A stretch of 64,000 nt of DNA, taken from the NCBI RefSeq assembly GCF_002259745.1, contig NZ_MWWW01000002.1, positions 217,768-281,767 of the forward strand. Reading direction: 5' to 3'. A program made the position numbers and the translations under genes. Each line of letters opens with the position of its first letter. Within the stretch, counting starts at the first letter, position 1. Positions 26,668-36,486 of this stretch are shown in pieces. Below the pieces are notes generated by a model. That model did not search any database and was not told the origin of the DNA. It saw nothing but the letters and a program-made list of their open reading frames with translations. Source of the DNA: Bifidobacterium myosotis. Its GTDB lineage: Bacteria; Actinomycetota; Actinomycetes; Actinomycetales; Bifidobacteriaceae.

Positions 26668-27449
26668 AAAAGCTCTCCAAGTACATTGAATTCGCTACCA
26701 CACTGCTGAAGCAAGCCGTGCAGGAGCGCAAATTCCGATACGGCAATACCACGCTGAAATACATGTACCAGCCGTGTAAGGGTTCCGACCGGTTGCTGGT
26801 GGTGTTCAGCGCATGCACGCGTGCCGGTATCCCCGCCCGATATAACTACATGCGAACGCTGAAGGATGTGTCGGTCAACAAGCTGTTCATCCTCGATGAT
26901 TTCGGCGAGGATCATCGCGGCGGCTATTACCTCGGTGCGTACCCGCAGTTTGAGATGGAGCAGGCGACCAAGGCGCTGATCGATATGTTCCTCAAGCGTT
27001 CTGAGCTACGGAAGGTTTGCTTCGGTGGTTCCTCAAAAGGCGGTTGGGCGGCACTAGATTTCGGCATGCAATACGCAGGCCGGGGCTTGGGTGCCGAAAT
27101 CATCGCCGGCGCGCCCCAGTTCTGGCTTGGCAGGTATCTGAACGCGCCGGCCAATGCGGTCACGCTTCGGGGCATCGCGGCCGGTCATGACCATGACGAG
27201 GTGACGCGTGTTCTTGACGGACATTTGCTCGCCCGCATCGAGCAGCGAGTTCCTGACAAGGCGCAGACTGTGTTTCTGCACTATTCCACGGAGGAACACA
27301 CCTACGCCGACCACATCAGTGATTTGCTGCAGGCGCTTCGCAAGCGAGAGTGCACGCTGGTTGAAGATGTGCGGTCTTACAAAGACCATGGCGAAGTAAG
27401 CATGTATTTCCCCAAGTTCTTTGTGGACTCAGTGAAGTCGTTGTTGTGA
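26664..27449 (+). CDS. Alpha/beta-hydrolase-fold protein of the EPS cluster (XcbB/CpsF- or Asp2-like)
   Basis: A 261-residue protein with a nucleophile elbow FGGSSKGGWAALDFG near residue 118, preceded by LLVVFSACTRAG and followed by a late histidine in SYKDHGEVSMYF, so Ser-His catalysis is plausible. Proteins of this style occur in capsule loci (XcbB/CpsF group) and as Asp2 in accessory Sec systems; some are O-acetyl esterases or transferases. The actual substrate is not known. The GTG start overlaps the previous stop by 4 bases, so it is translationally coupled to the Alg13-GT4 fusion. Confidence 0.6.
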   Translation: MKKLSKYIEFATTLLKQAVQERKFRYGNTTLKYMYQPCKGSDRLLVVFSACTRAGIPARYNYMRTLKDVSVNKLFILDDFGEDHRGGYYLGAYPQFEMEQATKALIDMFLKRSELRKVCFGGSSKGGWAALDFGMQYAGRGLGAEIIAGAPQFWLGRYLNAPANAVTLRGIAAGHDHDEVTRVLDGHLLARIEQRVPDKAQTVFLHYSTEEHTYADHISDLLQALRKRECTLVEDVRSYKDHGEVSMYFPKFFVDSVKSLL

Positions 27450-27473
27450 GTGTATTGCTTGGAGGTGATTGTG

Positions 27474-28004
27474 ATGTTGTTTGATACTAAGGTTCGTCAG
27501 ATACGCATCAAAAAGTGGGTGCGTGAAGGCGCAACCATTGGATCGAATTTCCAACTTGAACGGGGCGCGTTCCTCGATTCCTCTTTCCCATGGCTCATTA
27601 CCATTGGCAATAACGTCACGTTGGCTCCGGATGTGCTGGTGCTGTGCCACGATGGCAGCACCAAGAAGGCAATCGGCTATTCCAAGGTCGGCGCGGTGGT
27701 GATTGGCGACAATGTGTTCGTCGGAGCGAAAAGCATCATCCTGCCCAACACCATCATCGGGGATAACGTCGTAATTGGCGCGGGCAGCATTGTTGGTGGA
27801 GAGATTCCATCGAATACGGTGGTGGCAGGTGCGCCCGCGAAGGTCATTCAAAGCTACGAAGAGTTCAAGGTTAAGAATGAAAAGCGCATGGCGTCGGGAC
27901 GTACCTTCGACGCCTCATACACCAAGCGTGGCGGCGTGACTCAGGAACGCAAGAGTGAGATGCGTCAAATTCTTGACGACGAGCCATATGGCTTTATTGT
28001 GTGA
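27474..28004 (+). CDS. Left-handed beta-helix acyltransferase (sugar O-acetyltransferase type)
   Basis: A 176-residue member of the hexapeptide-repeat family, with repeats GNNVTLAPDV, IGDNVFVGAKSIILPNTIIG and DNVVIGAGSIVGGEIPSNTV, closing with VAGAPAKVI. It probably acetylates a sugar of the repeat unit using acetyl-CoA. GGAGGTGA at 27461-27468 fixes the ATG at 27474 (an in-frame GTG lies one codon upstream). It sits between the hydrolase gene and a GT2 gene in a tightly packed operon. Confidence 0.88.
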   Translation: MLFDTKVRQIRIKKWVREGATIGSNFQLERGAFLDSSFPWLITIGNNVTLAPDVLVLCHDGSTKKAIGYSKVGAVVIGDNVFVGAKSIILPNTIIGDNVVIGAGSIVGGEIPSNTVVAGAPAKVIQSYEEFKVKNEKRMASGRTFDASYTKRGGVTQERKSEMRQILDDEPYGFIV

Positions 28005-28015
28005 GAGGAAATGCG

Positions 28016-29077
28016 ATGAGTGCAAACCCATTGATTAGCGTTGTCGTTCCGGTGTATAACGTGGAACAGTATCTGCAACAGTGCGTCGAGAGCGTATTGC
28101 GCCAAACGTATAGGCATCTCGAAATCATTCTGGTGGATGACGGGTCGACGGATTCATCCGGTGAGATGTGCGACCGCCTGGCTGGTCAGGATGACCGCAT
28201 CCGCGTGGTGCATAAGCGAAACGCCGGCCTTGGAATGGCGCGCAACAGTGGTTTGGACGTCGCCAAGGGCGAATTCGTGATGTTTCTTGATTCCGATGAT
28301 TTCGTGGATACCCGCATGGTGGAGGAACTGTACGCGCAGTTGGAAAAGACAGGTGCCGATACCAGCTACTGCGGGTATGCCGAATACTATGACGAAAACA
28401 ATGTCAGACCACGACCGGCGGCATACAATAACCGTACATTCCGTGATAGCGACATCATCGACCATGTATTGCTCGAGATGATCGCAGGCAAGCCGGAGAC
28501 CGACAGGGAGGCATTGCTATCCATGTCGACCTGCTTCGCACTGTTTTCGATGGGTGTAATTCGTAAGCATGACGTTCGTTTCCCGTCTGAACGTGAATTC
28601 ATTTCGGAAGACGTCATTTTCGACATCGCTTATCTGCAGCATGCGGTCTGTGTAACTTACATTGACAAACCCCTGTATTTCTACCGATATACCAACAATG
28701 CGTCGCTTACTCATTCTTTTGACGAGGGTTTTCTTGAACGGCAGAAAAAACAATATTCACGTATGGATGAAGATTTGAAAAAAATCTGTGATACCGATGC
28801 ATATCGTATGCGGTTGGACCGGTATTTCTTAGGTCGTGTCCGTCATTTCATTGGCATGGTGGTCTCTCACGGTCGGGTTTATAAGGATTACGATGCTTAT
28901 GCGGCAGTGAAACATATCATCAATGATCAGGACGTGCGCACGGTTATCGCGCGATATCCATATCGGCGCAACCCTTTCCAGCTGAAGATGATGAATATGT
29001 GCATCGCCCATCGTTGGACTCTTGCAGCCATACTGTTGGTTTCCCTGAAGCGTCTGAAAAAGAACCGCCGGTTCTGA
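28016..29077 (+). CDS. GT2 family glycosyltransferase
   Basis: A 353-residue GT-A-fold transferase. The N-terminus has LISVVVPVYNVEQYLQQCVE, the UDP-binding ILVDDGSTDSSG, NAGLGMARNSGLD and the DXD-type motif MFLDSDDFVD. The C-terminal third lacks obvious membrane segments. It should add one sugar to the lipid-linked repeat unit. GAGAGGAAA precedes the ATG by 5 bases. It overlaps no gene but lies 11 bases after the acetyltransferase stop. Confidence 0.9.
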   Translation: MSANPLISVVVPVYNVEQYLQQCVESVLRQTYRHLEIILVDDGSTDSSGEMCDRLAGQDDRIRVVHKRNAGLGMARNSGLDVAKGEFVMFLDSDDFVDTRMVEELYAQLEKTGADTSYCGYAEYYDENNVRPRPAAYNNRTFRDSDIIDHVLLEMIAGKPETDREALLSMSTCFALFSMGVIRKHDVRFPSEREFISEDVIFDIAYLQHAVCVTYIDKPLYFYRYTNNASLTHSFDEGFLERQKKQYSRMDEDLKKICDTDAYRMRLDRYFLGRVRHFIGMVVSHGRVYKDYDAYAAVKHIINDQDVRTVIARYPYRRNPFQLKMMNMCIAHRWTLAAILLVSLKRLKKNRRF

Positions 29078-29151
29078 TTATGACGGCGAATGATGATTGA
29101 GATGAATGAATGCAGAGCACTAATTAACCGCGTATATTGTTGGAGTAGGAT

Positions 29152-30489
29152 ATGGGGCGATTAACGGCGTCGTGGATTCGCCATGCAGATATTCGCAAGT
29201 GGATGAGGAACAGGTTTACGCCATCCTCATATGGCGTGGCATGGCTTCTTTGCGCTCAGGCGTATTTTTTCTTTTCCTACGCTACTGTGTATACGTTGCA
29301 TCTTCCTCGGGTGCTTCTGTATGGTAATGATGCGTTGAATTGTCTAGTATTTGTATTGGCGTTGTACGAACGGAAAAAGTTATCGCGGTCCGCTACCGTA
29401 GTCATCGGTCTTATGACTTTATATTGCTCCTTTGGTGCTATTGGTGGCATCATATCTGGTGAGCGTATAGCAATATTGTTGTGGGGATATCGGAATATTG
29501 TCCGTTATTTCATGTTCTTCTATTCATGTATTGTTTTCTTAAAGAAAACAGATTTTGCAATAGTGTTGCGTGTCATTCGTGTGGTGTTTTGGATTTCCGT
29601 TCCATTGTGCACCGTCGAAAGATTCCTGATAACATATCCCGAAGGTACCATTGTCGGCGATATGATTGGTGGGATATTCTGGAACTTTTCTGGAAGTAAT
29701 CTACCTCTGAACCTTATCCTATGTCTGTATCTTATTGACATTTGTTCTCGGTTTTTCAACCATCGCGTGAATACGCTCGTATTCGCATGTGCATGCATCG
29801 CCGCTATTTATATGTCGGCCACAGCAGAGCTGAAAGTATTTCTGGTAGAGCTTGTTGTTATCGTCGTGTTCACGGCTTTCCGGAGAGGGGTATCGTGGAG
29901 GGCGATCATTGCGTTCGCGGTTGGTGGTGTTGTTCTTTCCACCGCATCGATGTACTTTATTGCGCTTAACAGTGGAGGCTCCAGCACCTACGCCGATAAT
30001 TATAGTCTTCAGGGATATTTGGATTACGCAACGCGTGATACTGGCTACAATGGCTCTGGTGATTTGAATAGATTCACTGGTATCGGGACTGTTGCTGATT
30101 ATATTTTCCGTAATGACCCATTGCTGGAGATGTTCGGAATCGGTCTTGGCAATGCCGATTATACGAATTTCTTTACCAGTGACTTTTATGCACAGTATTC
30201 ATATTTAAATTATCAATGGTTTCATGCCATATGGATGTTCATTGAAACCGGCTTTGTTGGCATAATCCTGTATTTGCTGATTATTGTTGTTATTTTCAAC
30301 AAAGCGAGAACAATGGCTTCGGATAATCAGTACGATATTGTGGTTCAGACAACGTGCGTCCTCATGATAGTCCTGTTTTTCTACAATATTATGTTGCGTT
30401 TGGAGCCATCTGCCTTTTTGCTGATGCTGATTCTTTCTTTGCCTTATATCGATACCAAGAACGGTCTACAAGCGAGGAGAACGAAATGA
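29152..30489 (+). CDS. Wzy-type polysaccharide polymerase (O-antigen ligase/polymerase family)
   Basis: A 445-residue, very hydrophobic protein with about 11 predicted transmembrane helices and a larger outer loop around residues 260-340 (SGGSSTYADNYSLQGYLDYA region, then DTGYNGSGDLNRF). This layout, AT-rich composition and position inside the cluster point to the repeat-unit polymerase. Sequence similarity among Wzy proteins is low, so the call rests on topology and context. A GGAG lies upstream of the ATG. Its stop overlaps the ATG of the next gene by 4 bases (ATGA). Confidence 0.8.
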   Translation: MGRLTASWIRHADIRKWMRNRFTPSSYGVAWLLCAQAYFFFSYATVYTLHLPRVLLYGNDALNCLVFVLALYERKKLSRSATVVIGLMTLYCSFGAIGGIISGERIAILLWGYRNIVRYFMFFYSCIVFLKKTDFAIVLRVIRVVFWISVPLCTVERFLITYPEGTIVGDMIGGIFWNFSGSNLPLNLILCLYLIDICSRFFNHRVNTLVFACACIAAIYMSATAELKVFLVELVVIVVFTAFRRGVSWRAIIAFAVGGVVLSTASMYFIALNSGGSSTYADNYSLQGYLDYATRDTGYNGSGDLNRFTGIGTVADYIFRNDPLLEMFGIGLGNADYTNFFTSDFYAQYSYLNYQWFHAIWMFIETGFVGIILYLLIIVVIFNKARTMASDNQYDIVVQTTCVLMIVLFFYNIMLRLEPSAFLLMLILSLPYIDTKNGLQARRTK

Positions 30490-31208
30490 TTCCCAAAGTC
30501 ATTCATTACTGTTGGTTCGGTGGCGGTCCTTTGCCTAAAAAGGAGCGTCGTTGCATGGAGAGTTGGAAGAAGTTCGCTCCGGATTACGAAATCGTGCGAT
30601 GGGATGAATCCAACTATGATGTGCATAAAAACCGGTATATGGCCGAGGCCTATGACCGTAAGAAGTGGGGGTTCGTCCCCGATTATGCTCGGTTCGATAT
30701 CATTTACACGCATGGCGGAATCTATCTCGATACCGATGTGGAACTGGTGAAGCCGCTTGACGAATTGCTGGTGAACAAAGCCTATATGGGCTTCGAGAGT
30801 GGCGAGTGGATTAACGGCGGCATCGGCTTTGGTGCCGAAGCCGGCAACCCTCTGATTAAGGGCCTGCGCGATATGTACGACGAGCTGGTCTTCGTGGATG
30901 AGCAAGGCGAACTCAACCTTACGCCGAGTCCCCATTACATCACCCGTTTTCTGATGAACTATGGTTTGCTCCAAGACAATACAATGCAGACCCTCGATGG
31001 AGAGATGACAATCTATCCGACTGATTACTTCGCGCCCAAGGATTACCTGACCGGCAAGATTAACATGACCGCCAACACAGTTAGCATCCATCAATACTCT
31101 GCCACGTGGCAACCACCTAAGAAGAAAATCGCACGTACGGTTAAGCGATTGGTGGGAGAGACCGCCTTCAACAAACTGGTCTTGGTCAAAAAAGCGTTCA
31201 AGAAATAA
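30486..31208 (+). CDS. GT32-type glycosyltransferase (DXD sugar-binding family)
   Basis: A 240-residue transferase starting MIPKVIHYCWFGGGPLPKK, typical of the capsular GT32/OCH1-like group, with the DXD motif in HGGIYLDTDVELVKPLD near residue 95. The family adds mannose, galactose or related sugars. GAGGAGAACGAA precedes the ATG, and the start overlaps the polymerase stop, so the two are coupled. The C-terminus is basic and ends LVLVKKAFKK, which may contact the membrane. Confidence 0.88.
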   Translation: MIPKVIHYCWFGGGPLPKKERRCMESWKKFAPDYEIVRWDESNYDVHKNRYMAEAYDRKKWGFVPDYARFDIIYTHGGIYLDTDVELVKPLDELLVNKAYMGFESGEWINGGIGFGAEAGNPLIKGLRDMYDELVFVDEQGELNLTPSPHYITRFLMNYGLLQDNTMQTLDGEMTIYPTDYFAPKDYLTGKINMTANTVSIHQYSATWQPPKKKIARTVKRLVGETAFNKLVLVKKAFKK

Positions 31209-31248
31209 AGCAATCAAAAAACGTGTGACGAAACATCAAGAGGTTGCC

Positions 31249-31950
31249 ATGAAATTCAAGCAGTTGATACGGCGTATGGTAATTGGGCCTAAAGCGGACT
31301 CACGTGCTTATGTGTCATTTTTACGTAAAAAAGGTGTCAAAGTGGGGGAGCGGACTACATTTTTCTCGCCTACCACCAATACCATTGACTTGACTCGCCC
31401 CTGGTTGTTGGAAATTGGCGATGATGTGCAAATCACTAATGGAGTCACCATACTCACCCATGGCTACGATTGGTCGGTATTGAAGGGCGCCTACGGTGAA
31501 GTCCTGGGATCTTCAGGCAAGGTCACCATCGGCAACAATGTGTTCATTGGCATGCAAGCGACCATTCTCAAAGGCGTCACCATCGGCGACAACGTAATCA
31601 TCGGTGCGAACAGTCTGGTGAACATCGACATTCCCAGTAATTGCGTTGCCGCAGGGAATCCTGTTCGCGTCATTTCGACGTTGGAAGCCTACAGGAACAA
31701 GCGTGAGAAGCGACAATATGACGAGGCGGTTGAACTAGTTCGCGAATATCGCAAGGAATACGGCCGAGACCCGGGCGCACGGGAACTGCATGAGTTCTTC
31801 TGGCTGTTCAACAACAATCCGGATCGGTTGGAGGAGCCATGGAGCGCAGTGATGAGATTGGTCGGTAACGAATCCATGTCCAATGCGTGCCTGCGTCGGC
31901 ATAAGCCGATGTTTGACAGCATGGAAGAGTTCCTTGCCAGTGTGCGGTAG
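31249..31950 (+). CDS. Left-handed beta-helix acyltransferase, second copy
   Basis: A 233-residue hexapeptide-repeat acetyltransferase, longer than the one at 27474. Repeats include IGDDVQITNGVTILTHG, IGNNVFIGMQATILKGVTIG and DNVIIGANSLVNIDIPSNCV with AAGNPVRVI. The C-terminal ~75 residues (after RVISTLEAY) are an extra helical region. AAGAGG lies 5 bases before ATG 31249. The presence of two such genes suggests the polymer carries at least two O-acetyl or N-acyl groups, which is inference. Confidence 0.87.
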   Translation: MKFKQLIRRMVIGPKADSRAYVSFLRKKGVKVGERTTFFSPTTNTIDLTRPWLLEIGDDVQITNGVTILTHGYDWSVLKGAYGEVLGSSGKVTIGNNVFIGMQATILKGVTIGDNVIIGANSLVNIDIPSNCVAAGNPVRVISTLEAYRNKREKRQYDEAVELVREYRKEYGRDPGARELHEFFWLFNNNPDRLEEPWSAVMRLVGNESMSNACLRRHKPMFDSMEEFLASVR

Positions 31951-31998
31951 TTGCACACGGCATCTCTAACAACGGCGACGAACGAAAAAGAAAAAACC

Positions 31999-33081
31999 AT
32001 GACTAAGAGAATCTGTTTCTTCAACGGCGTGATCGCCCATTCCGGAGGCACGGAGCGTGTGGGCATCATGATCGCCAACGCACTTGCACAGCGTGGCTTC
32101 GATGTAACCATCTTGAGCTTCTGGGATTACGGGCAGCCGTTTTTCCCCGTTGACGAGCGGGTGAAGGTTGATTATCTGCTTAAGCCATCCACTGAGGGGA
32201 AGCTATACCGCACATTCGTCTACCCGGTGTGGAAGTTGCGCCGGTATATCAAGAGCCATGGATTCGATGTGTTCATCGATATTGATTCAGCGCTCGCTTA
32301 TTGGACCGTATGGGCGCTCTGCGGACTGCCGTGTCGCCACATCGTATGGGATCATTTCAACTATGTGCATGCGCAGACCGAGCGCAGGCGCGTCAAGGCT
32401 TTGCAGCTCATCCGGAGCCATGCGGACAGACTCGTTCTGCTCACGCAGCAAGACAAGCAGATGTACCTTGATGCTGGTTTCCCGGAACGACAACTGGCTG
32501 TGATCAATAATCCCACCCCATTTGAACACGTGGCCCCGTCTCCGCGTTCGAAGCATCGTGTTATATCCGTGGGTCGGCTCACCGATCAGAAAGGCTGCGA
32601 CCGTCTCATCTCGGCATGGTCGCGGATTCATCGAGAAGTCGGAGACTGGCGACTTGCCTTCGTTGGATCGGGAGAACGTCATGACGACTTGGTGCGGCAG
32701 ACTAAGGACGCCGGAATCTCCAACATCGATTTCATTCCGACTACGCAAAACGTGCAGGAATGGTACGATAAAGCGTCTATCTACGCCATGGCATCACGGT
32801 ACGAGGGCTTCCCTATGGTATTGCTCGAGGCCATGTCCAAGGGGCTGCCGATCGTCGCCAATGATTGCCTGACAGGACCACGTGAACTGGTGCGCGACGA
32901 CGTGAACGGTTATCTCGTCGCCGATGGCGATATGGACGCATTCGCCGACAAGCTGTTGTTGCTGATTAAGGACTGCACTAAGCAGGATAAGTTCTCCCGC
33001 AACGGATTATCTATGTCCAAGACTTTTCATATCCGGCCCATAGCAGATGAATGGGAGGCTTTGATTGACAATCTCAGTTGA
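31999..33081 (+). CDS. GT4 family glycosyltransferase
   Basis: A 360-residue GT-B-fold transferase. The N-terminal domain starts ICFFNGVIAHSGGTERVGIM, the linker region has VGRLTDQKGCDRLISAWSRI, and the donor site has YAMASRYEGFPMVLLEAMSK, all typical of retaining GT4 enzymes. The start at ATG 31999 follows AAAAAGAAAAAA, a weak site. Its 3' end overlaps the next gene by 17 bases. Confidence 0.9.
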   Translation: MTKRICFFNGVIAHSGGTERVGIMIANALAQRGFDVTILSFWDYGQPFFPVDERVKVDYLLKPSTEGKLYRTFVYPVWKLRRYIKSHGFDVFIDIDSALAYWTVWALCGLPCRHIVWDHFNYVHAQTERRRVKALQLIRSHADRLVLLTQQDKQMYLDAGFPERQLAVINNPTPFEHVAPSPRSKHRVISVGRLTDQKGCDRLISAWSRIHREVGDWRLAFVGSGERHDDLVRQTKDAGISNIDFIPTTQNVQEWYDKASIYAMASRYEGFPMVLLEAMSKGLPIVANDCLTGPRELVRDDVNGYLVADGDMDAFADKLLLLIKDCTKQDKFSRNGLSMSKTFHIRPIADEWEALIDNLS

Positions 33082-34090
33082 TTATGACGGTTCCAGACCA
33101 CTGCTGTCGTTCGTTGTTCCCGTATACAACAGCCAGTCAACCATTGGACGTTGCCTTGACAGCATCATCTCGCAGATGGGTGAATCATACGAGATCATCT
33201 GCGTGGACGATGGGTCTACGGACGGTACCCCGGCCATTTTGGATACTTATAGCGAACAATACGGAAGCATATCCGTGATACGCGTCGACAACAACGGTCC
33301 ATCGGCCGCGCGAACTCGTGGAATTCACTCCACCACTGGACGGTACATTGCTTTCGTGGACAGCGACGATTATTATGCCGCAGAGCAGCTCGAGAGAATC
33401 GTGGAAGAGCTACGTGACAATGAGGGGCACGCCGTCTATGTCTTCGGCTATCTGGAGCGAGACAAGCCGGGTAAGGTAACCAGGAAGTGCCAACCATCTG
33501 GTTCTACCGAAGGCGCCATGCTGCTAGCGGAATTCCTTGACATATACTCGCGACCCGAGAATATCTCACTGATGAACTACCTGTTCAACAAGGTATACAG
33601 AGCTGACATCGCGAAATCAGTGGATTTTGACTTCTCGGTATCTCTGGGTGAAGATGCGCTCTACAACTACAAATGCTATGCATCATGTGGCGATGTATTC
33701 GTGAGCCGAACAGCGGCATATGTATATGAGAACTACTCCGCGAGTTCACTCTCCCGAGGCAAGGGGCTGGACTATGTTTGGAGAGCCTATCGGACGATTC
33801 TCGAAGCCATTAAACCATTGTTGACCGGGCGAGGACTCGGAGAAAGATTCTGGTCATTGCAGCGGTCTTATGCAATCAGCGCGTTGCATGAATACATGCG
33901 CAAACGTGACAGTACTGGGCAGGATCGGCGTGCTGCCAAGGAGATTCTGACATATATGTGTGCAGAGGGCCGTTCGTGGCCTCTTGACGGCGTGGGGGCT
34001 TTTGATGCTCTGCTGATGCGATGCGTCCGTATGGGAGGCGTGCCGTTGGGATTGTTATTGTGTGAAGCCAAACGTTTATTACGTAGGTAG
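33065..34090 (+). CDS. GT2 family glycosyltransferase
   Basis: A 341-residue GT-A-fold transferase with LLSFVVPVYNSQSTIGRCLD, the nucleotide-binding IICVDDGSTDGT, NGPSAARTRGI and the DXD-type VDSDDYY. The TTG start at 33065 lies inside the previous gene and follows GGGAGG by 6 bases; no ATG is available near the conserved N-terminus. It probably adds a sugar to the repeat unit. Acceptor and donor are unknown. Confidence 0.88.
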   Translation: MTISVDYDGSRPLLSFVVPVYNSQSTIGRCLDSIISQMGESYEIICVDDGSTDGTPAILDTYSEQYGSISVIRVDNNGPSAARTRGIHSTTGRYIAFVDSDDYYAAEQLERIVEELRDNEGHAVYVFGYLERDKPGKVTRKCQPSGSTEGAMLLAEFLDIYSRPENISLMNYLFNKVYRADIAKSVDFDFSVSLGEDALYNYKCYASCGDVFVSRTAAYVYENYSASSLSRGKGLDYVWRAYRTILEAIKPLLTGRGLGERFWSLQRSYAISALHEYMRKRDSTGQDRRAAKEILTYMCAEGRSWPLDGVGAFDALLMRCVRMGGVPLGLLLCEAKRLLRR

Positions 34091-34133
34091 ACGGTAACTG
34101 AACTGGTTGATGTTAAGGAAGTGACTGGCATCC

Positions 34134-35330
34134 ATGTCAATGAAAACCGTGCTGATGATTCCTCCGCAATTCCTTCCCGTGCCGGCCGTCCGCGGTGGTG
34201 CGGTGGAGCAGCTGTGTACTCGGCTGATTGAAGGCAACGAACGCGCACCACGGTTCGATATCGAGGTGCTGTCATGTCGTGATGAACGGCTTGACGATTC
34301 GTCTTATTCGCATACACGCATCACACAGGTATCGCCTGGCTTAGCGGATCGGGTTTGTTCCCGCATCCACAACAAAATCACCTACGTCACCGGGCGTAGG
34401 AGGTATCTCACGCCATCCGATCTGTGGATCATGCGCAAAGTGCTGTTCGGACATTACGACGTGCTGCTGGTTGAAAACGACATGCTCATCTGCGATCGGA
34501 TAGCACGGATCAGGAAGCGGGCGCGACTGGTCTACCACATGCATAACGGGTATGACGGTTCCAGCAAAACACCTGAGTTGGTGCGCCGCATCATGCCCCA
34601 TGTCGATTCCTTCGTCGTCATCAGCGACTATCTGAAGCGGATCGTCATGGAAGCCGCCGCGAGCGACAAGATGCGTGTGCTGCCGAACGCCATCGATATC
34701 GCCCGTTTCAGAAGCGAAGGCGACAGAACGGAGGAGCGCGCTCGATTGGGTATCGCGGCGGATGATGTCGTATTCGTGTATTCCGGCCGAATCACCCGGG
34801 AAAAAGGCGTCCGTGAACTCATTGCGGCATATGTGGACTTCGCGGATGCCACGAGCCGGCAGACCAAACTGCTGATCGTCGGCAAATCATGGTTTGGCAA
34901 CACCTCCGACGCCGACCCGTATGTCGATACGTTGAAAACCATGTGCGAGGGACGCGACGACATCATCTTCACCGGATTCGTCCAGCCTGCCGACATGCCG
35001 AAGGTGCTGTCCGCCGCGGACGTGGCGGTCATCCCCTCGCGATGGGAGGAGCCATTCGGGCTGGTCGTTCTGGAAGCGATGGCCGCAAATCTGTTGATCA
35101 TAGCCACCCGTTCCGGCGCGATACCGGAGATCGTATCGGATGAGTCCGCTCTTCTGGTCGATAATGACGACGAAACTATCGTGGCCGGGCTGCGTGAAGC
35201 TATGAGGCGTTCCTTGGACAGCGATGTACGTCAATCCAAAACCGATGCCGCTCGTCGTACCCTGGACGAATCCCCGGACTACGACGTATCCAATTACTTC
35301 AATAATTTCTGCAAGGAAGCGTTCGGATAG
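34134..35330 (+). CDS. GT4 family glycosyltransferase
   Basis: A 398-residue GT-B-fold transferase. The N-terminus (LMIPPQFLPVPAVRGGAVEQ) is the AVRGGAVE-type start common in galactosyl/rhamnosyl transferases of Gram-positive capsules; the donor site has VAVIPSRWEEPFGLVVLEAM and FVYSGRITREKGVRELIAAY. AAGGAAGTGA lies about 10 bases before the ATG. It is followed after 10 bases by the pyruvyl transferase gene. Confidence 0.9.
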   Translation: MSMKTVLMIPPQFLPVPAVRGGAVEQLCTRLIEGNERAPRFDIEVLSCRDERLDDSSYSHTRITQVSPGLADRVCSRIHNKITYVTGRRRYLTPSDLWIMRKVLFGHYDVLLVENDMLICDRIARIRKRARLVYHMHNGYDGSSKTPELVRRIMPHVDSFVVISDYLKRIVMEAAASDKMRVLPNAIDIARFRSEGDRTEERARLGIAADDVVFVYSGRITREKGVRELIAAYVDFADATSRQTKLLIVGKSWFGNTSDADPYVDTLKTMCEGRDDIIFTGFVQPADMPKVLSAADVAVIPSRWEEPFGLVVLEAMAANLLIIATRSGAIPEIVSDESALLVDNDDETIVAGLREAMRRSLDSDVRQSKTDAARRTLDESPDYDVSNYFNNFCKEAFG

Positions 35331-35340
35331 GGGGTCATTA

Positions 35341-36441
35341 ATGCGTGTGCTGCTCATTAATCAGGGACACACCGACAACTTGGGCGATCGGGCCATTGCC
35401 GAGACAATGTCGGATCTGGTGTCGGAAACGTTGGATGCGGATGTGGTCACCATGCCCTATATTCCCGATGAATGCGCTACCGATCTCGCCTTGGAGAAGG
35501 CGAAGCCGATCTCGTTCGCTCCCGAAGAGCGGATTTCCTCGTTGCGGAAGGCGATACGAACGGTCAAACGCGCCGTCAGCAATTATGGGAAAGAAACGCC
35601 ACGGCAGCGATATGAACGTAGCGTTCGCGAGCGATTGCAGGGGCAGTCGTTCGACTGTGCCGTCATCGGCGGTGGAGAACTCATCAAGGGTAACCGACAT
35701 CCCTTCTATTACAGCTTGCTGTCGTGGATTGCGGTGCTTGCGGAGCGGCAATGCCCCATCTTCGTACTCGGGGTGAGCTCGGATGCCCGTTTTACGTGGC
35801 GTGAGCGCGCCGAACTCCATGATGCGCTCAGTCGATGCAACTGCATCATGGTGCGGGATCAGCAAACGGTCAATGTGATGAAGAATGCTCTACGTGTGGA
35901 ATGCGGTTATGCGCCGGATGTGGTCTTCGCATACCGGGCCCTGCGCCGGATTGAGGAGACGCGGTATCACGCGCCGGAAAAGACGCATGATGCCGTATGC
36001 GTGTATTCGTATCATGAGCTCACCGGCACGCTCAAGAACGAGTACACGCTCCATGAATACTATGAGATGTGGTACCGGCTTATGCTTCAGCATGCCAAGC
36101 GTCCGGTGAAGCTGTTGTACACCACATACTCCGATTATTGTGAATCCACACGATTCCAGCAGTGGCTGCGCGATGAGAAGCACGTGGACTGCGCATTGGC
36201 TTCGATTGACGACGTTGACGATTATCTGAGGGAGCTGTCCGATTGCGAATCCCTGATTTCGGCCCGCATGCATTCGATGATCTTCGCTTTGCAGTATGAG
36301 GTCGGCATTGTGCCCATACCCATCAAATCCAAATTGGCCACATTCAAGCGAGAATGGCAGGATGCCGATGTTGACTGGATGCGCACAGGCGCTGAAGTGC
36401 GCGAGGTCTATCGGCATGCCTTATGTGCGGCGGAGATGTGA
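35341..36441 (+). CDS. Polysaccharide pyruvyl transferase family protein
   Basis: A 366-residue protein with the family start RVLLINQGHTDNLGDRAIAE and the central IGGGELIKGNRHPFYYSL and FVLGVSSDARF, followed by a late LISARMHSMIFALQYEVG. Family members attach pyruvate ketals to polysaccharide sugars from phosphoenolpyruvate. GGGGGTCATTA precedes the ATG. It is the last rightward gene of this operon and is convergent with the flippase gene 45 bases away. Confidence 0.9.
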   Translation: MRVLLINQGHTDNLGDRAIAETMSDLVSETLDADVVTMPYIPDECATDLALEKAKPISFAPEERISSLRKAIRTVKRAVSNYGKETPRQRYERSVRERLQGQSFDCAVIGGGELIKGNRHPFYYSLLSWIAVLAERQCPIFVLGVSSDARFTWRERAELHDALSRCNCIMVRDQQTVNVMKNALRVECGYAPDVVFAYRALRRIEETRYHAPEKTHDAVCVYSYHELTGTLKNEYTLHEYYEMWYRLMLQHAKRPVKLLYTTYSDYCESTRFQQWLRDEKHVDCALASIDDVDDYLRELSDCESLISARMHSMIFALQYEVGIVPIPIKSKLATFKREWQDADVDWMRTGAEVREVYRHALCAAEM

Positions 36442-36486
36442 GGCCCGTGACGCACCGTACGGAGTGGGACATTAGCGCTATGCGCG

